Translations under genes and position numbers: made by a program | Notes under the pieces: model-generated | Told to the model about the DNA's origin: nothing | The model's database searches: none | Seen by the model: only the letters and a program-made list of their open reading frames with translations | From: Paludifilum halophilum | GTDB taxonomy: Bacteria > Bacillota > Bacilli > Thermoactinomycetales > DSM-45169 | Length of the DNA stretch: 64,000 nucleotides | Direction: 5' to 3' | Assembly: GCF_002245355.1 (NCBI RefSeq) | Contig: NZ_NOWF01000013.1 | Location: 1 to 64,000 of the forward strand | In this document: one piece after another, positions 16,526-27,433 of the stretch | Layout of the letters: each line of letters opens with the position of its first letter | Position numbering within the stretch: the stretch's first letter is position 1

Positions 16526-17416
16526 ATGTCCATTCGATTCCGCGCCATTGGGACAGGATTGGCCTTGGCGGGTCTCCTGTTCGGGTCGACGTTCTCCATG
16601 GGGGCCTCTGCCGCCCAAGCCGAGAAGCCGAAGCACAAAGAGGTATTGAATATCGCCCATCGCGGGGCTTCCGCCTACGCCCCGGAGCACACGATTCCTT
16701 CCTATGAAATGGGGGATCGGATGAAAGGCGACTATATCGAAATCGATTTGCAAATGACCCAAGACGGGCGCTTAATCGCCATGCACGACGAAACGCTGGA
16801 CCGCACCACCGACGGTACGGGACTGGTGAAGGATCATACCCTGGCGGAGATCAAAAAACTGGATGCCGGCTCCTGGTTTAACAAAGAGAATCCCCAATAC
16901 GCCAAATCGGAATACGAAGGTTTAGAGGTCCCTACCCTGGAAGAAGTCATTGAGCATTTCGGCAAAAATCGAAAGTATTATATTGAAACAAAAGCTCCGG
17001 ATGTCTATCCCGGAATGGAAGAAAAACTCCTTGAGATCCTGGACCGTTACGGACTGACGGACAAACAAGCCTTTAAGAAAAACCGGGTGCTGATCCAATC
17101 TTTCAGTCAAGAAAGTCTGATGAAGATCCAGCAATTAAACCCGGATATTCCCTTGATTCAACTGTTGTGGTATGAGACTCCCGCCCAAATCTCGGATGAA
17201 GAGCTGGAGGGAATCCGGGAGTACGCGGTCGGCGTCGGTCCCAATCATGAGCAGATCGACCGCTCCTATGTAGAAAAAGTGCGCGAGCACAGGCTGGAGA
17301 TTCATCCCTACACCGTCAACTCCCAGGAAGACATGAAAAAACTGATCGACTGGGGCGTAACCGGCCTGTTTACCAACCACCCGGACCGCCTCCGGGAAGT
17401 ATTGAAAGATAAATAA
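16526..17416 (+). CDS. glpQ: Secreted glycerophosphodiester phosphodiesterase (copy 1)
   Basis: A 296-residue protein from ATG 16526; a GTG three codons earlier is less well spaced from AAAGGG. The signal peptide ends at about residue 31 (ASA-AQA). The GDPD barrel is complete: NIAHRGASAYAPEHT (catalytic His with metal-binding context), EIDLQMT, HDETLDRTTDG with the second catalytic His, and YYIETK. It hydrolyses glycerophosphodiesters, including teichoic acid-type glycerol phosphates, to glycerol-3-phosphate and an alcohol. It is about 50% identical by eye to the next gene, a tandem paralogue. Confidence 0.93.
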   Translation: MSIRFRAIGTGLALAGLLFGSTFSMGASAAQAEKPKHKEVLNIAHRGASAYAPEHTIPSYEMGDRMKGDYIEIDLQMTQDGRLIAMHDETLDRTTDGTGLVKDHTLAEIKKLDAGSWFNKENPQYAKSEYEGLEVPTLEEVIEHFGKNRKYYIETKAPDVYPGMEEKLLEILDRYGLTDKQAFKKNRVLIQSFSQESLMKIQQLNPDIPLIQLLWYETPAQISDEELEGIREYAVGVGPNHEQIDRSYVEKVREHRLEIHPYTVNSQEDMKKLIDWGVTGLFTNHPDRLREVLKDK

Positions 17417-17435
17417 CCGCTTGATTCACCACGAA

Positions 17436-17574
17436 CTAGAAGCGTTGTGAAAAAGCTCCTGTTCGGGAGGGTGGGGTTCCACACGGAGTGCCTTTGGCTC
17501 GTCAGAACAACGAAACGGAGTGTGGAACCCCACCCCGACCCACCAAGGATGTGCTAAAATCACAACGCCTCTAG
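17436..17574. mobile_element. MITE-like palindrome, copy 1
   Basis: A 139-bp element bounded by CTAGAAGCGTTGTGA and TCACAACGCCTCTAG. Long internal arms GGTGGGGTTCCACAC and GTGTGGAACCCCACC make almost the whole element self-complementary. It contains no coding capacity. Near-identical copies lie at 26433-26572, 48880-49011 and 52139-52281, in both orientations. Confidence 0.85.
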
Positions 17575-17616
17575 ATGCAATAAGGAATGGTCGTGTTCTG
17601 CCGTACGCCTGATTTC

Positions 17617-17656
17617 AGGCCGTATCCCGCCCGGATAAGGGGGATACGGCCTTTTT
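17617..17656 (+). terminator. Rho-independent terminator
   Basis: AGGCCGTATCCC and GGGATACGGCCT form a stem followed by TTTTTGT. It lies about 200 bp past glpQ copy 1, beyond the MITE copy, and would end that transcript before the second glpQ. Confidence 0.8.
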
Positions 17657-17765
17657 GTATTCCGCCCCTTTCCTTGTCGCATGCTAACCAGACAAGGACG
17701 GTAACCCTTTGGAACCGACTGATCCGTAAAAAGGGTCTCTTCTAATAATCGAGATGGAAGGGGAG

Positions 17766-17882
17766 GGTAGGCCAGCGTAGATCCTTTGCACTCAGGGGAG
17801 CACAAATCTCGCCAAGGTCGCTCTGCTCCGGTCTCCCTATGCGTTTTTTGCAAGAGATCGGAGACGGCCTGCCAGACCGACC
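17766..17882. repeat. Dispersed palindromic repeat R1
   Basis: GGTAGGCCAGCGTAGATCC and TATGCGTTTTTTGCAAGAGATCGGAGACGG-type arms match, in inverse orientation, 52065-52128. Here an extra ~58 bp related to the 15840-15985 repeat is inserted between the arms. No gene is present. It precedes glpQ copy 2. Confidence 0.6.
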
Positions 17883-17947
17883 ATCCCCGGCAAGGGATCA
17901 AACCGATCAAAGTGACTTGAAGAGTGAAAGGAAGGGTGGAAAACCGG

Positions 17948-18862
17948 ATGAAAGGGTGGGTTTACGGTATACTGGCGATTTGTCTGGGAGGGGGAATAGC
18001 GGGGTTATGGGGCGGAACCGTCGACAGCCAGGCGGCGACTGGAGAATCGAGGCCTCCCCCTGAACCTGTATCCACTTGGAATATCGCTCACCGGGGAGCT
18101 TCCGCCTACGCCCCGGAATCCACGCTCCCCGCCTTTGAATGGGGGGCCCGCATGGGCTCCGATTTCATCGAATTGGATGTGCAGATGACCCGGGACGGCC
18201 ATCTCGTCGCCCTGCATGACAAACAGGTGGACCGAACAACGGACGGACGGGGACCGATACACCGGTACACTCTGTCCCAACTGAAAAAGCTGGATGCCGC
18301 CGCCTGGTTCGGTCAAAAACATCCCCGGCGCTGGAAATCGAGCTTCCGGGGAGCCACCGTCCCCACCCTGGAGGAAGTGTTCCAACGGTTGGGAAACCGG
18401 ATCGGCTATTGCCTGGAAATCAAAAAAAGCAGTGCCGGCCCCCAGCTGGAACGGAAACTGCTCCAACTGTTGAAACAACACCGCTTAGTGGAAACTTCGG
18501 AATCCCAACGCGTCCTCATCCAGTCCTTCGATTCCGACAGCCTGCGGCGGATCCACCGGAAAGCTCCGGATCTTCCCCTGATCCAGCTGATTCACTTCAA
18601 AAACATCGGCTCTCTTTCCCATCGCCGGCTGAAAAGGACCAAGGAGTATGCCGACGGGATCGGACTGAGTTACCGGCGGATCAACCGGAAGCGTATCCAT
18701 CGCGCCCACCGCCACGGTCTGCGGATTCTCGCTTATACAGTGAATCGGAAACCGGTGATGCGCCGGTTGGTGCGGTGGAAGGTGGACGGAATCTGTACTA
18801 ATTACCCGGATCGGCTTCACCAGGTTCTGCAACAGACCGACCCCGGGCAAAAAACCGGCTAA
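17948..18862 (+). CDS. Secreted glycerophosphodiester phosphodiesterase (copy 2)
   Basis: A 304-residue protein from ATG 17948 (GGAAGGGTGG upstream); an in-frame GTG at 17924 would lengthen it by eight residues. Signal peptide to about residue 29. GDPD motifs are conserved: NIAHRGASAYAPEST, ELDVQMT, HDKQVDRTTDG, CLEIK. It is an Arg/Lys-rich, diverged paralogue of the gene at 16526, so probably a tandem duplication with differing substrate preference. Both probably scavenge phosphate or turn over teichoic acids; no Pho box was recognised. Confidence 0.91.
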   Translation: MKGWVYGILAICLGGGIAGLWGGTVDSQAATGESRPPPEPVSTWNIAHRGASAYAPESTLPAFEWGARMGSDFIELDVQMTRDGHLVALHDKQVDRTTDGRGPIHRYTLSQLKKLDAAAWFGQKHPRRWKSSFRGATVPTLEEVFQRLGNRIGYCLEIKKSSAGPQLERKLLQLLKQHRLVETSESQRVLIQSFDSDSLRRIHRKAPDLPLIQLIHFKNIGSLSHRRLKRTKEYADGIGLSYRRINRKRIHRAHRHGLRILAYTVNRKPVMRRLVRWKVDGICTNYPDRLHQVLQQTDPGQKTG

Positions 18863-18867
18863 AGGGT

Positions 18868-18893
18868 GAGCCCTATCCGAGGGGATAGGGCTC
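18868..18893. terminator. Hairpin between convergent glpQ copy 2 and lysS
   Basis: GAGCCCTATCC and GGATAGGGCTC form a perfect 11-bp stem with a 4-nt loop between convergent genes. There is no clear U-run on either strand, so termination strength is uncertain. Confidence 0.6.
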
Positions 18894-18918
18894 ATCGCAT
18901 TCTGCAGTCGTTTTTCAT

Positions 18919-20532
<1,614 letters not shown>

Positions 20533-21537
20533 TTAAGCGGGAACGTCCGCTTTTTTCCGCCGTTGTTCCAACTGGTCTACGTATTCCGTCAGGACCCGGG
20601 CCATTCCCTGCCGGGTTGTTTGTTCATTTACCCGGTCCTTGACCCGGGCCGCCCCCCGTATTCCCCGCAAATACCAGGAGGCGTGTTTTCGCATCTCGCG
20701 CACGGCCACTTCCTCCCCGCGCAGAGCGATGAGACGGTCCATGTGCAAGAGGGCGATCCGGATTTTTTCCCGGGGATCCGGTTCCGGGAACCATTCACCG
20801 GAAGTCAGGTAATGGATGGTCCGGTACAACATCCAAGGGTTGCCCAGGGCGGCCCGGCCGATCATGACACCGTCGCATCCGGTAGTGTCCAGCATGCGGC
20901 GGGCGTCCTCCGGAGTCATGACATCCCCGTTGCCGATGACCGGGATGCTTACCGCCTGTTTGACCTGGCGGATGATATCCCAGTCCGCCTTCCCCTCGTA
21001 CATCTGCACCCGGGTCCGGCCGTGCAGGGAGACGGCCTGGGCCCCGGCCCGTTCCAGGGCCTGAGCGTTTTCCACGGCATAAATATGGTCTTCGTCCCAG
21101 CCGGTCCGCATCTTCACTGTCACCGGCTTTTCCACGGCTTCCACCGCGGCGGAGACCATCTCTTCGATTTTGTCCGGGTTCAGCAACCAGCGGGCTCCGG
21201 CGTCGCATTTGGTTATTTTGGGCACCGGACAGCCCATGTTGATATCGATGATATCGGCGTTGGTCTGTTGGTCCACCACCTTGGCCGCCTCGACCAAGGT
21301 TTCTTTATCGCCACCGAAGATTTGCAGGCTCAGGGGCTTCTCCCGCTCATCGACATACAGCATTTTCTTCGTTCGGGCGTTTCCGTGAAGAATCGCCTTG
21401 TCGCTGACCATTTCGGCACAGACGAGACCGCAACCGAACTCCTTGGCGATCAGGCGGAAGGCGGGATTGCAAACCCCGGCCATCGGAGCCAGCACGACGT
21501 TGTTCTCGGTTTGCACCGGTCCGATCTTCAGTTTCAT
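20533..21537 (-). CDS. dusB: tRNA-dihydrouridine synthase DusB
   Basis: A 334-residue FMN enzyme; ATG 21537 with AAGGAGGTG nine nt upstream. Family motifs: [15 protein letters not shown], the catalytic Cys in [17 protein letters not shown] and the FMN phosphate-binding [10 protein letters not shown]. It reduces uridine to dihydrouridine in tRNA D-loops. It lies between folK and lysS as in other Bacillales, with a 14-bp gap after folK. Confidence 0.95.
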   Translation of the reverse strand: MKLKIGPVQTENNVVLAPMAGVCNPAFRLIAKEFGCGLVCAEMVSDKAILHGNARTKKMLYVDEREKPLSLQIFGGDKETLVEAAKVVDQQTNADIIDINMGCPVPKITKCDAGARWLLNPDKIEEMVSAAVEAVEKPVTVKMRTGWDEDHIYAVENAQALERAGAQAVSLHGRTRVQMYEGKADWDIIRQVKQAVSIPVIGNGDVMTPEDARRMLDTTGCDGVMIGRAALGNPWMLYRTIHYLTSGEWFPEPDPREKIRIALLHMDRLIALRGEEVAVREMRKHASWYLRGIRGAARVKDRVNEQTTRQGMARVLTEYVDQLEQRRKKADVPA

Positions 21538-21551
21538 CCGAAAACACCTCC

Positions 21552-22097
21552 TTAAGACAATGGCGTACGGGAGGGGGTGGATCGCTGTTCCAGGCGCAAT
21601 GAATGGGATGTCGCCCATACATCCTCCACCGGCTCCAGCGTTCGAACCCATGCGTCCACCGTTTTTCCGGTTCCGGGAATGACCACCTCCGGAGCGATCT
21701 CCCGGAGAGGGATCAGTACAAACGCCCGTTCCACCATCCGAGGGTGGGGCAGGATCAGCTCTTCATCGGTCATCGTGAGATCTCCGTACAACAACAGATC
21801 CAGATCCAGCGTTCGGGGCCCCCAGCGCACCATCCGCACCCGGTGCAGCTCCTGTTCCACTTCCAAGAGCGTTCGGAGCAACTCCCGGGGCGAGAAGTCC
21901 GTCTCCAACTCTGCCGCCATGTTGAGAAAATCCGGCTGATCCGTATATCCTACGGGGGACGTTTCATAGACGGAAGAAAACCGGGTCACAGCGATCCCTT
22001 CCCGGCGGTTCAACCGGTTGAGGGCTTCCTCCAGATTGTTCAGGCGTCGTCCCAGGTTGGTCCCCAGTCCGATGTAAGCAGTCTGACCTCGGCTCAT
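21552..22097 (-). CDS. folK: 2-amino-4-hydroxy-6-hydroxymethyldihydropteridine pyrophosphokinase
   Basis: A 181-residue HPPK. Key motifs: [11 protein letters not shown] at the N-terminus, [20 protein letters not shown] and [15 protein letters not shown], which carries the metal-binding aspartates. It pyrophosphorylates the pterin alcohol for DHPS. The start overlaps the folB stop (ATGA overlap), so the two are translationally coupled. Confidence 0.96.
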   Translation of the reverse strand: MSRGQTAYIGLGTNLGRRLNNLEEALNRLNRREGIAVTRFSSVYETSPVGYTDQPDFLNMAAELETDFSPRELLRTLLEVEQELHRVRMVRWGPRTLDLDLLLYGDLTMTDEELILPHPRMVERAFVLIPLREIAPEVVIPGTGKTVDAWVRTLEPVEDVWATSHSLRLEQRSTPSRTPLS

Positions 22098-22459
22098 GAC
22101 CGTCTCCGGCGGATTTCAACGCCTACCGAATCATAGTATCCAGGGATGGGCGGGTCCGGTTTGGTCACCCGAACCATCACCTCTTCCACAGCGGGGAAGG
22201 ATGCCAAGAGCGCGGCGGCGATGCGCTCGGCGAGGGTTTCCACCAGTGCGTGGGTCTTCGTTTCCACTTCATCTTTAACCGTTTCATACACCCGTCCGTA
22301 ATCCACCGTCTGATTCAGATCGTCGGTTCGGGCCGCCGGGGCCAAATCCACTCCCAGCTCCAGATCGACGGTAAACCGCTGTCCGAGTCGGTTCTCCTCG
22401 GCAAAGGCGCCGTGATAAGCGTAAAAAGCCATCCGATTGAAAAAAATATGATCCATCAC
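22094..22459 (-). CDS. folB: Dihydroneopterin aldolase
   Basis: A 121-residue protein: FYAYHGAFAEENRLGQRF, DLNQTVDYGRVYE and the C-terminal VRVTKPDPPIPG are diagnostic. It makes 6-hydroxymethyl-dihydropterin from dihydroneopterin. It is 11 bp after folP and overlaps folK by 4 nt. Confidence 0.95.
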   Translation of the reverse strand: MMDHIFFNRMAFYAYHGAFAEENRLGQRFTVDLELGVDLAPAARTDDLNQTVDYGRVYETVKDEVETKTHALVETLAERIAAALLASFPAVEEVMVRVTKPDPPIPGYYDSVGVEIRRRRS

Positions 22460-22469
22460 GGCTCCCTCC

Positions 22470-23333
22470 TTATGATGGGGGTTTTAGCATCGCATCGGTC
22501 ATGCGTGTGACACGCACCATCTCTTTGACGTCATGAACGCGGACGATCCGGCATCCCTTGGCAACCCCCAAGGTGACCGTGGCCCCGGTTCCTTCCACCC
22601 GTTGGTCCACCGGCAGGTCCAGCGTGCGTCCGACGATGGATTTCCGGGAAGTTCCCAGAAGCACCGGATAGCCCAGCTCGACGATTCGGTCCAGGTGATG
22701 CATGACGATTAGGTTCTCTTCGTAGGACTTGGCAAAACCGATCCCCGGATCCAGGATGATTTTCTCCTCCCGGATACCGGCGTTGCGGGCGATGGTGACA
22801 CTCTCCAGCAGATCGGAGCAGATGTCCTCGATCAAATGATCATATTGCGCCTGTTTTCGATTGTGCATGAGGACGACGGGAACATCCATCTCCTTGGCCA
22901 CAGCGGCCATCTCCGGATCTTTCTTCAACCCCCAAACGTCGTTGATGAGACAGGCCCCGGCCTGGACCGCCCGGCGGGCCACCTCCGCTTTGTAGGTATC
23001 CACGGAAATCGGGACATCCACCACCGGAGCCAATGCCTCGATCACAGGCAGTACCCGTTCCAGCTCGTCCTCCAGGGAGACGGGAGTTGCCTGAGGGCGC
23101 GTCGACTCCCCGCCGACATCGATCAGGTCCGCACCCTCTTCCACCATTTTTTGACCGCGGACCACCGCCCTTTCAATCCGGTCATATTTTCCCCCGTCCG
23201 AAAAGGAATCCGGTGTAACGTTCAAAATCCCCATCACCAGCGTTCGTCGGTGAATCGGCAAGGTATAAGGACCCGCTTGAATCGGACGGGTATTTCCGCG
23301 GGTATCGGCTACAGCTTCCGTTCCAAGAGTCAT
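22470..23333 (-). CDS. folP: Dihydropteroate synthase
   Basis: A 287-residue TIM barrel; ATG at 23333 after AGGAGGAG. Motifs: MGILNVTPDSFSDGG, DVGGESTRP, SVDTYKAEVAR, INDVWG, DPGIGFAKS and LLGTSRKS. It condenses p-aminobenzoate with the pterin pyrophosphate, the sulfonamide target step. It is followed by folB and folK. Confidence 0.96.
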   Translation of the reverse strand: MTLGTEAVADTRGNTRPIQAGPYTLPIHRRTLVMGILNVTPDSFSDGGKYDRIERAVVRGQKMVEEGADLIDVGGESTRPQATPVSLEDELERVLPVIEALAPVVDVPISVDTYKAEVARRAVQAGACLINDVWGLKKDPEMAAVAKEMDVPVVLMHNRKQAQYDHLIEDICSDLLESVTIARNAGIREEKIILDPGIGFAKSYEENLIVMHHLDRIVELGYPVLLGTSRKSIVGRTLDLPVDQRVEGTGATVTLGVAKGCRIVRVHDVKEMVRVTRMTDAMLKPPS

Positions 23334-23408
23334 CGCCGTTTCTCCTCCTGTATCCGTTAAGCGGTTCCCGCCGCTTCGATTTAAGAAATCGATCTATCTT
23401 TTCGCCGT

Positions 23409-24011
23409 TTATTCGCATATCGTCGGCTGTGCCGGGTCTGATCCCCGGCAAAGATTCATAAAATTGGATAACAACCGTTTTCCTTCCCCGGTCAGGATGG
23501 ATTCGGGGTGAAACTGCACCCCTTCCAGGAGAAACTCCCGATGGCGGATCGCCATCACTTCCCCCTCCTCCGTTTCCGCGCTCACTTCCAAAACCGCAGG
23601 CAGGCTGTTCCGGTCCACGATCAGGGAGTGATACCGGTTGGCCTCAAATGGGGAAGGCACCTGATGAAACAGTGTACAGCCGTCATGGTAAACCAGTGAT
23701 GTTTTGCCGTGCATCAGTCGATGGGCCTGTACGACCCGGCCGCCGAAGACCTGGGCGATGGTTTGGTGACCCAGGCAGACGCCCAGAATGGGAATCCGGC
23801 CGGCATACCGGCGCACCGCTTCCAGGCTGATCCCCGCCTCATCGGGAGTTCCGGGCCCCGGAGAGAGCAGGAGGGCTTGCGGGTCTTTCTCCTCGATCGC
23901 CTCCAAGGTGATCCGGTTATTGCGGAATACCTCCAGCTCCTCACCTAACTCTCCCAGGTACTGCACCAAGTTATAAGTGAAAGAATCGTAATTGTCGATA
24001 ACAAGAATCAT
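23409..24011 (-). CDS. pabA: Aminodeoxychorismate/anthranilate synthase glutaminase subunit
   Basis: A 200-residue class I glutamine amidotransferase: LVIDNYDSFTYNLVQYLGELG, LLSPGPGTPDEAG, nucleophile Cys in LGVCLGHQ, and GVQFHPESILT. It supplies ammonia to chorismate amination for p-aminobenzoate. In many Bacillales pabB and pabC flank it, but neither is in this position here, so the partner must lie elsewhere. It may also serve TrpE. Confidence 0.93.
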   Translation of the reverse strand: MILVIDNYDSFTYNLVQYLGELGEELEVFRNNRITLEAIEEKDPQALLLSPGPGTPDEAGISLEAVRRYAGRIPILGVCLGHQTIAQVFGGRVVQAHRLMHGKTSLVYHDGCTLFHQVPSPFEANRYHSLIVDRNSLPAVLEVSAETEEGEVMAIRHREFLLEGVQFHPESILTGEGKRLLSNFMNLCRGSDPAQPTICE

Positions 24012-24314
24012 TGGACCTCATCTCCTCTCTCCTCGGCTCTTCTCATCCGTTTAGCCATCCCATACCCTCTCTCGTGAAGGATTGAGCAAAGAGGGCAAGT
24101 GGATGCCGTTCCTCACATCAGTTTACACCAAATCGATTTGGGATAAAAGGTTTACTCCTTCGCAGGGAGAAATCCCCGTGTAAAGGAAAACACGCTGACC
24201 CGACTCTTTCGAAAGATCAGGCCACCGTGTATGGAAAGAAAGGATCACGGAGCGGTTGCGGGTAAATGCCGCCGCTCTCGATTTCACAATGCTTCTAGAG
24301 GTCAGCCGTCAGTG
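24012..24314. repeat. Intergenic region with imperfect palindromes and a MITE-end scar
   Basis: No gene. ACACGCTGACC...GGCCACCGTGT (24189-24229) can fold around TCTTTCGAAAGA. The right part (24245-24297) ends in TTTCACAATGCTTCTAG, the terminal sequence of the MITE family, and its left part resembles 16118-16165. It carries the pabA leader; no T-box motif was seen. Confidence 0.5.
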
Positions 24315-25244
24315 TCATTCCTGATCGAACCGGTACAGCTCCGTGGTGAGATACCGCTCTCCATTGCTGGGAATCACTGTGACGATCCGTTTTCCTTCCC
24401 CCAGGCGGCGGGCCCACTTGAGGGCGACGGCGACGGCGGCCCCAGAGGAAATCCCGCCGAGGATCCCTTCTTCCTCAGCCATGCGGCGGGCCCAATGAAA
24501 GGCCTCCTCATTGTCGACAGGAACCACTTCATCATAGATATCCGGATCCAAAATCGAGGGAGCAAAGCCGGCACCCAGCCCCTGAATCTTATGGGGGCCC
24601 GGTTTGCCTCCGGAGAGAACCGGTGAGGCGGACGGTTCCACCGCGACGATCCGAAGGTCAGGAATTTGTTCTTTCAACACACGGCCAGCCCCGGTAATCG
24701 TCCCCCCGGTGCCGATCCCGGCCACCAGAGCGTCGATCCGGCCGTCCATCTGCCTGAGCAGTTCAGGGCCGGTTGTATCCCGGTGAATTTCTACGTTGGC
24801 GGGATTATCGAACTGCTGTGGCATGAAGTAGTCCGGATGTTCCTTGACGATGGCTTCCGCCTTGGCGATGGAACCTTTCATCCCTTCAGCCCCGGGGGTG
24901 AGAACCAGTTCCGCCCCGTAGGCCCGCAACAAATTGCGCCGTTCCTCACTCATCGTATCCGGCATGACCAAGAGAGCCCGGTACCCCTTGGCCGCCGCCA
25001 CCATGGCCAATCCGATTCCGGTATTGCCGCTGGTGGGCTCTACGATGGTGGATCCCGGTTTCAACAGCCCCCGTTCCTCGGCGTCCTCGATCATACCGAG
25101 AGCGATCCTGTCTTTCACACTGCTGCCAGGATTAAAGTATTCCAACTTCAAAAAAACGTCTGCATCGCTCTTTCCGACGATCCGATTCAACTTGACAATC
25201 GGGGTTTGACCGATTAATTGTAAAATATTGTCCGCTACTCGCAT
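24315..25244 (-). CDS. cysK: Cysteine synthase A (O-acetylserine sulfhydrylase)
   Basis: A 309-residue PLP enzyme with AGGAGG before ATG 25244. It shows [12 protein letters not shown], the PLP lysine in [11 protein letters not shown], the [12 protein letters not shown] substrate loop and the [12 protein letters not shown] phosphate-binding loop. It makes cysteine from O-acetylserine and sulfide. It is the usual neighbour of hslO in Bacillales. Confidence 0.96.
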   Translation of the reverse strand: MRVADNILQLIGQTPIVKLNRIVGKSDADVFLKLEYFNPGSSVKDRIALGMIEDAEERGLLKPGSTIVEPTSGNTGIGLAMVAAAKGYRALLVMPDTMSEERRNLLRAYGAELVLTPGAEGMKGSIAKAEAIVKEHPDYFMPQQFDNPANVEIHRDTTGPELLRQMDGRIDALVAGIGTGGTITGAGRVLKEQIPDLRIVAVEPSASPVLSGGKPGPHKIQGLGAGFAPSILDPDIYDEVVPVDNEEAFHWARRMAEEEGILGGISSGAAVAVALKWARRLGEGKRIVTVIPSNGERYLTTELYRFDQE

Positions 25245-25366
25245 GAGTGCCTCCTAGTAAACCAAGCAGTTCGATGGGTATTTATGGTTTTATCGTACCA
25301 AGCCCCTGTCGGGAAGTCAATCACCGGGATGTGGAAGGAAAGGGAACCGCGTGTCTTCTGGCGCCC

Positions 25367-26251
25367 TCAACTCTTGGCTTCCTCCGCCAGTCGTTCCAGC
25401 TCCTCCCGGGATATTTCGTAGGTCTGATTGCAAAAGTGACAGATCACCTCGGCCCGGCCCTGCTCCCGGATGATGCTGTTCAGCTCTTCCCGGCCCAGGC
25501 TTCTCAGCATGGTGCGGGTCCGCTCCTCGGAACATTGGCACTGGAAGGAGAGGGGTTGAGTGGCGAGAACCTGAGGCTCTCCATCCCCGAGCACCCTTTC
25601 CAACAGATCTTCCGGTGTCGCCCCGCGCTTCAGTTGCTGGGTGACGGAAGGAACTCGCCGAACCCGCTCTTCCAGTTCTTCGATCCGTTCATCTCCGGTT
25701 CCGGGCATCACTTGGATAATAAAACCTCCGGAAGCAAGTATGGAAGCATCCCGGTCGACCAATACCCCCACCCCGACGGAGGAGGGAACCTGTTCCGACA
25801 CCGTCAGATAATAGGTGAAATCATCCCCCAGCTCTCCGGAAACGAGGCGGACACTGCCCCGGTAAGGCTCCCGCATCCCGAGATCCTTGACCACATTCAG
25901 GGTTCCGGCTCCCACCGCTCTCGCCACATCCAGCTTGCCCAGGTCGTTCAAGGGTAAATCAACGACCGGATGGGTGACCGTTCCCCGGACACCGCCGCGG
26001 GCATCGGCATCCACCAGGATTTCACCGATGGGTCCGTCCCCCTGAACCTGGATCGTCAATCGATCGGATTCATTTTTCAGCATCATTCCCATCATCGCCC
26101 CGAAGGAAGCGGTGCGTCCCAGGGCGGCGCTGACCACAGGCCAGGTGTGGTGACGTTGTTGCATCTCCCCCACCAGATCCGTTGTGACAGCGGCAAGCCC
26201 GAGTACGCTCCCACCGAAGGCGGTGGCACGTACAGCATAATCTCGACTCAT
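25367..26251 (-). CDS. hslO: Hsp33 redox-regulated chaperone
   Basis: A 294-residue protein with the Hsp33 N-terminal domain (RATAFGGSVLGLAAVTTDLV) and the C-terminal zinc/redox switch CQCS plus CHFC, all four cysteines present. It is activated by oxidation to hold unfolding proteins. It sits between coaX and cysK. Confidence 0.95.
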   Translation of the reverse strand: MSRDYAVRATAFGGSVLGLAAVTTDLVGEMQQRHHTWPVVSAALGRTASFGAMMGMMLKNESDRLTIQVQGDGPIGEILVDADARGGVRGTVTHPVVDLPLNDLGKLDVARAVGAGTLNVVKDLGMREPYRGSVRLVSGELGDDFTYYLTVSEQVPSSVGVGVLVDRDASILASGGFIIQVMPGTGDERIEELEERVRRVPSVTQQLKRGATPEDLLERVLGDGEPQVLATQPLSFQCQCSEERTRTMLRSLGREELNSIIREQGRAEVICHFCNQTYEISREELERLAEEAKS

Positions 26252-26303
26252 CCGATAACCCTCCTGTTTCCTCCCTATCTACTCTTCCCTGAAACGACAA
26301 AAA

Positions 26304-26324
26304 GGAACCCCTTTGTCGGGGTTC
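26304..26324 (-). terminator. Rho-independent terminator of coaX
   Basis: GGAACCCC/GGGGTTC stem; on the minus strand it is followed by CTTTTTGTCG. It lies between the MITE copy and hslO. Confidence 0.75.
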
Positions 26325-26349
26325 TGTCGAGACGAGCCAATCGGTCGTT

Positions 26350-26431
26350 AAGAAGCATTGTGAAAGTCGGACAGCAAAGTCGCTATTTCGGGTAAACGCT
26401 CGAATCGAACATTCAATGACAAGGCTTCTAG
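26350..26431. mobile_element. Short palindrome sharing the MITE ends
   Basis: About 82 bp bounded by AGAAGCATTGTGAAA and ATGACAAGGCTTCTA, the same terminal repeat as the adjacent MITE copy but with an unrelated interior. The two elements abut (TTCTAG-CCTAGAAG). It suggests a second element type mobilised by the same transposase. Confidence 0.5.
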
Positions 26432-26432
26432 C

Positions 26433-26572
26433 CTAGAAGCGTTGTGATTTTTAGCACATCCTTGGTGGGTCGGGGTGGGGTTCCACACTCCGTTTCGTTG
26501 TTCTGACGAGCCAAAGGCACTCCGTGTGGAACCCCACCCTCCCGAACAGGAGCTTTGTCACAACGCTTCTAG
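26433..26572. mobile_element. MITE-like palindrome, copy 2
   Basis: 140 bp, CTAGAAGCGTTGTGA to TCACAACGCTTCTAG with perfect 15-bp ends. Interior identical in reverse orientation to copy 1 apart from a few bases. It lies between hslO and coaX in non-coding DNA. Confidence 0.88.
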
Positions 26573-26598
26573 GGCGTGTTTGATCATTAACGATTGTC

Positions 26599-27369
26599 TC
26601 ACGCTTTTTGGTTTCGTTCATAAATCAATTTCAGCCCCGCCAGTGTCAAAAGCGGATCCACTTCATCGATCGTCCGGGCTTCGCCGCAGATCAGTTCCGC
26701 CAGCCCGCCGGTGGCTACCACCGTCGGCGGTTGGGACATCTGTTCCTTCATCCGGGAAACAATTCCGTCCACCACCCCGACATAGCCGTAGAAGACCCCG
26801 GCCTGGACGGATTTGACGGTATTGCGGCCGACAACGCTTTCCGGTTTGACGATTTCGATCCGGGTTAACTGGGAGGCCCGTTGATACAGCGCTTCGGTGG
26901 AAATGCTGATCCCCGGTGTAATCGCCCCACCCAGATAATGCCCCTTCTCATCGATAAAGCAAAAGGTGGTCGCCGTTCCGAAGTCGACGACGATCACCGG
27001 AGGACCGAACCGCTCGATCGCCGCCACGGCGTTAGCGATTCGGTCCGCCCCCACTTCCCGCGGGTTTTCATACTGGATATTCAGTCCCGTTTTCACTCCG
27101 GGACCCACAATCAGAGGAGTCACATGAAAATACTTGCGGGCCAACAGTTTAAACACATGGGTCAGCGGCGGCACGACAGAACAGATGATCAGACCCTCAA
27201 TGTCCGCCATCTCGATTCCCACATGTTGAAACAGATTTTTCAACCGCATCGCGTATTCGTCTTCCGTCGAGTTGCGGTCGGTATGGACCCGCCAGTGATA
27301 CAGTAGCTCCTCCCCTTCGTACAGTCCCAACACGATATGCGTGTTGCCGACATCCATCACCATCAACAT
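26599..27369 (-). CDS. coaX: Type III pantothenate kinase
   Basis: A 256-residue ASKHA-fold kinase: [13 protein letters not shown] phosphate loop, [27 protein letters not shown] and [11 protein letters not shown]. It phosphorylates pantothenate, the first step to CoA, without acetyl-CoA feedback. In Bacillus coaX directly follows ftsH; here an 11-kb accessory block separates them. Confidence 0.96.
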   Translation of the reverse strand: MLMVMDVGNTHIVLGLYEGEELLYHWRVHTDRNSTEDEYAMRLKNLFQHVGIEMADIEGLIICSVVPPLTHVFKLLARKYFHVTPLIVGPGVKTGLNIQYENPREVGADRIANAVAAIERFGPPVIVVDFGTATTFCFIDEKGHYLGGAITPGISISTEALYQRASQLTRIEIVKPESVVGRNTVKSVQAGVFYGYVGVVDGIVSRMKEQMSQPPTVVATGGLAELICGEARTIDEVDPLLTLAGLKLIYERNQKA

Positions 27370-27433
27370 CGGATATCCACCTGCTTATGCTCAAGTCCCT
27401 TTCATCATAGCAGGGGGACCGTGGGAATTCAAT

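Noticed and set aside
24012-24314. T-box leader upstream of pabA
   Set aside because: No AGGGTGG antiterminator bulge or specifier loop was found, only imperfect palindromes and a MITE end.
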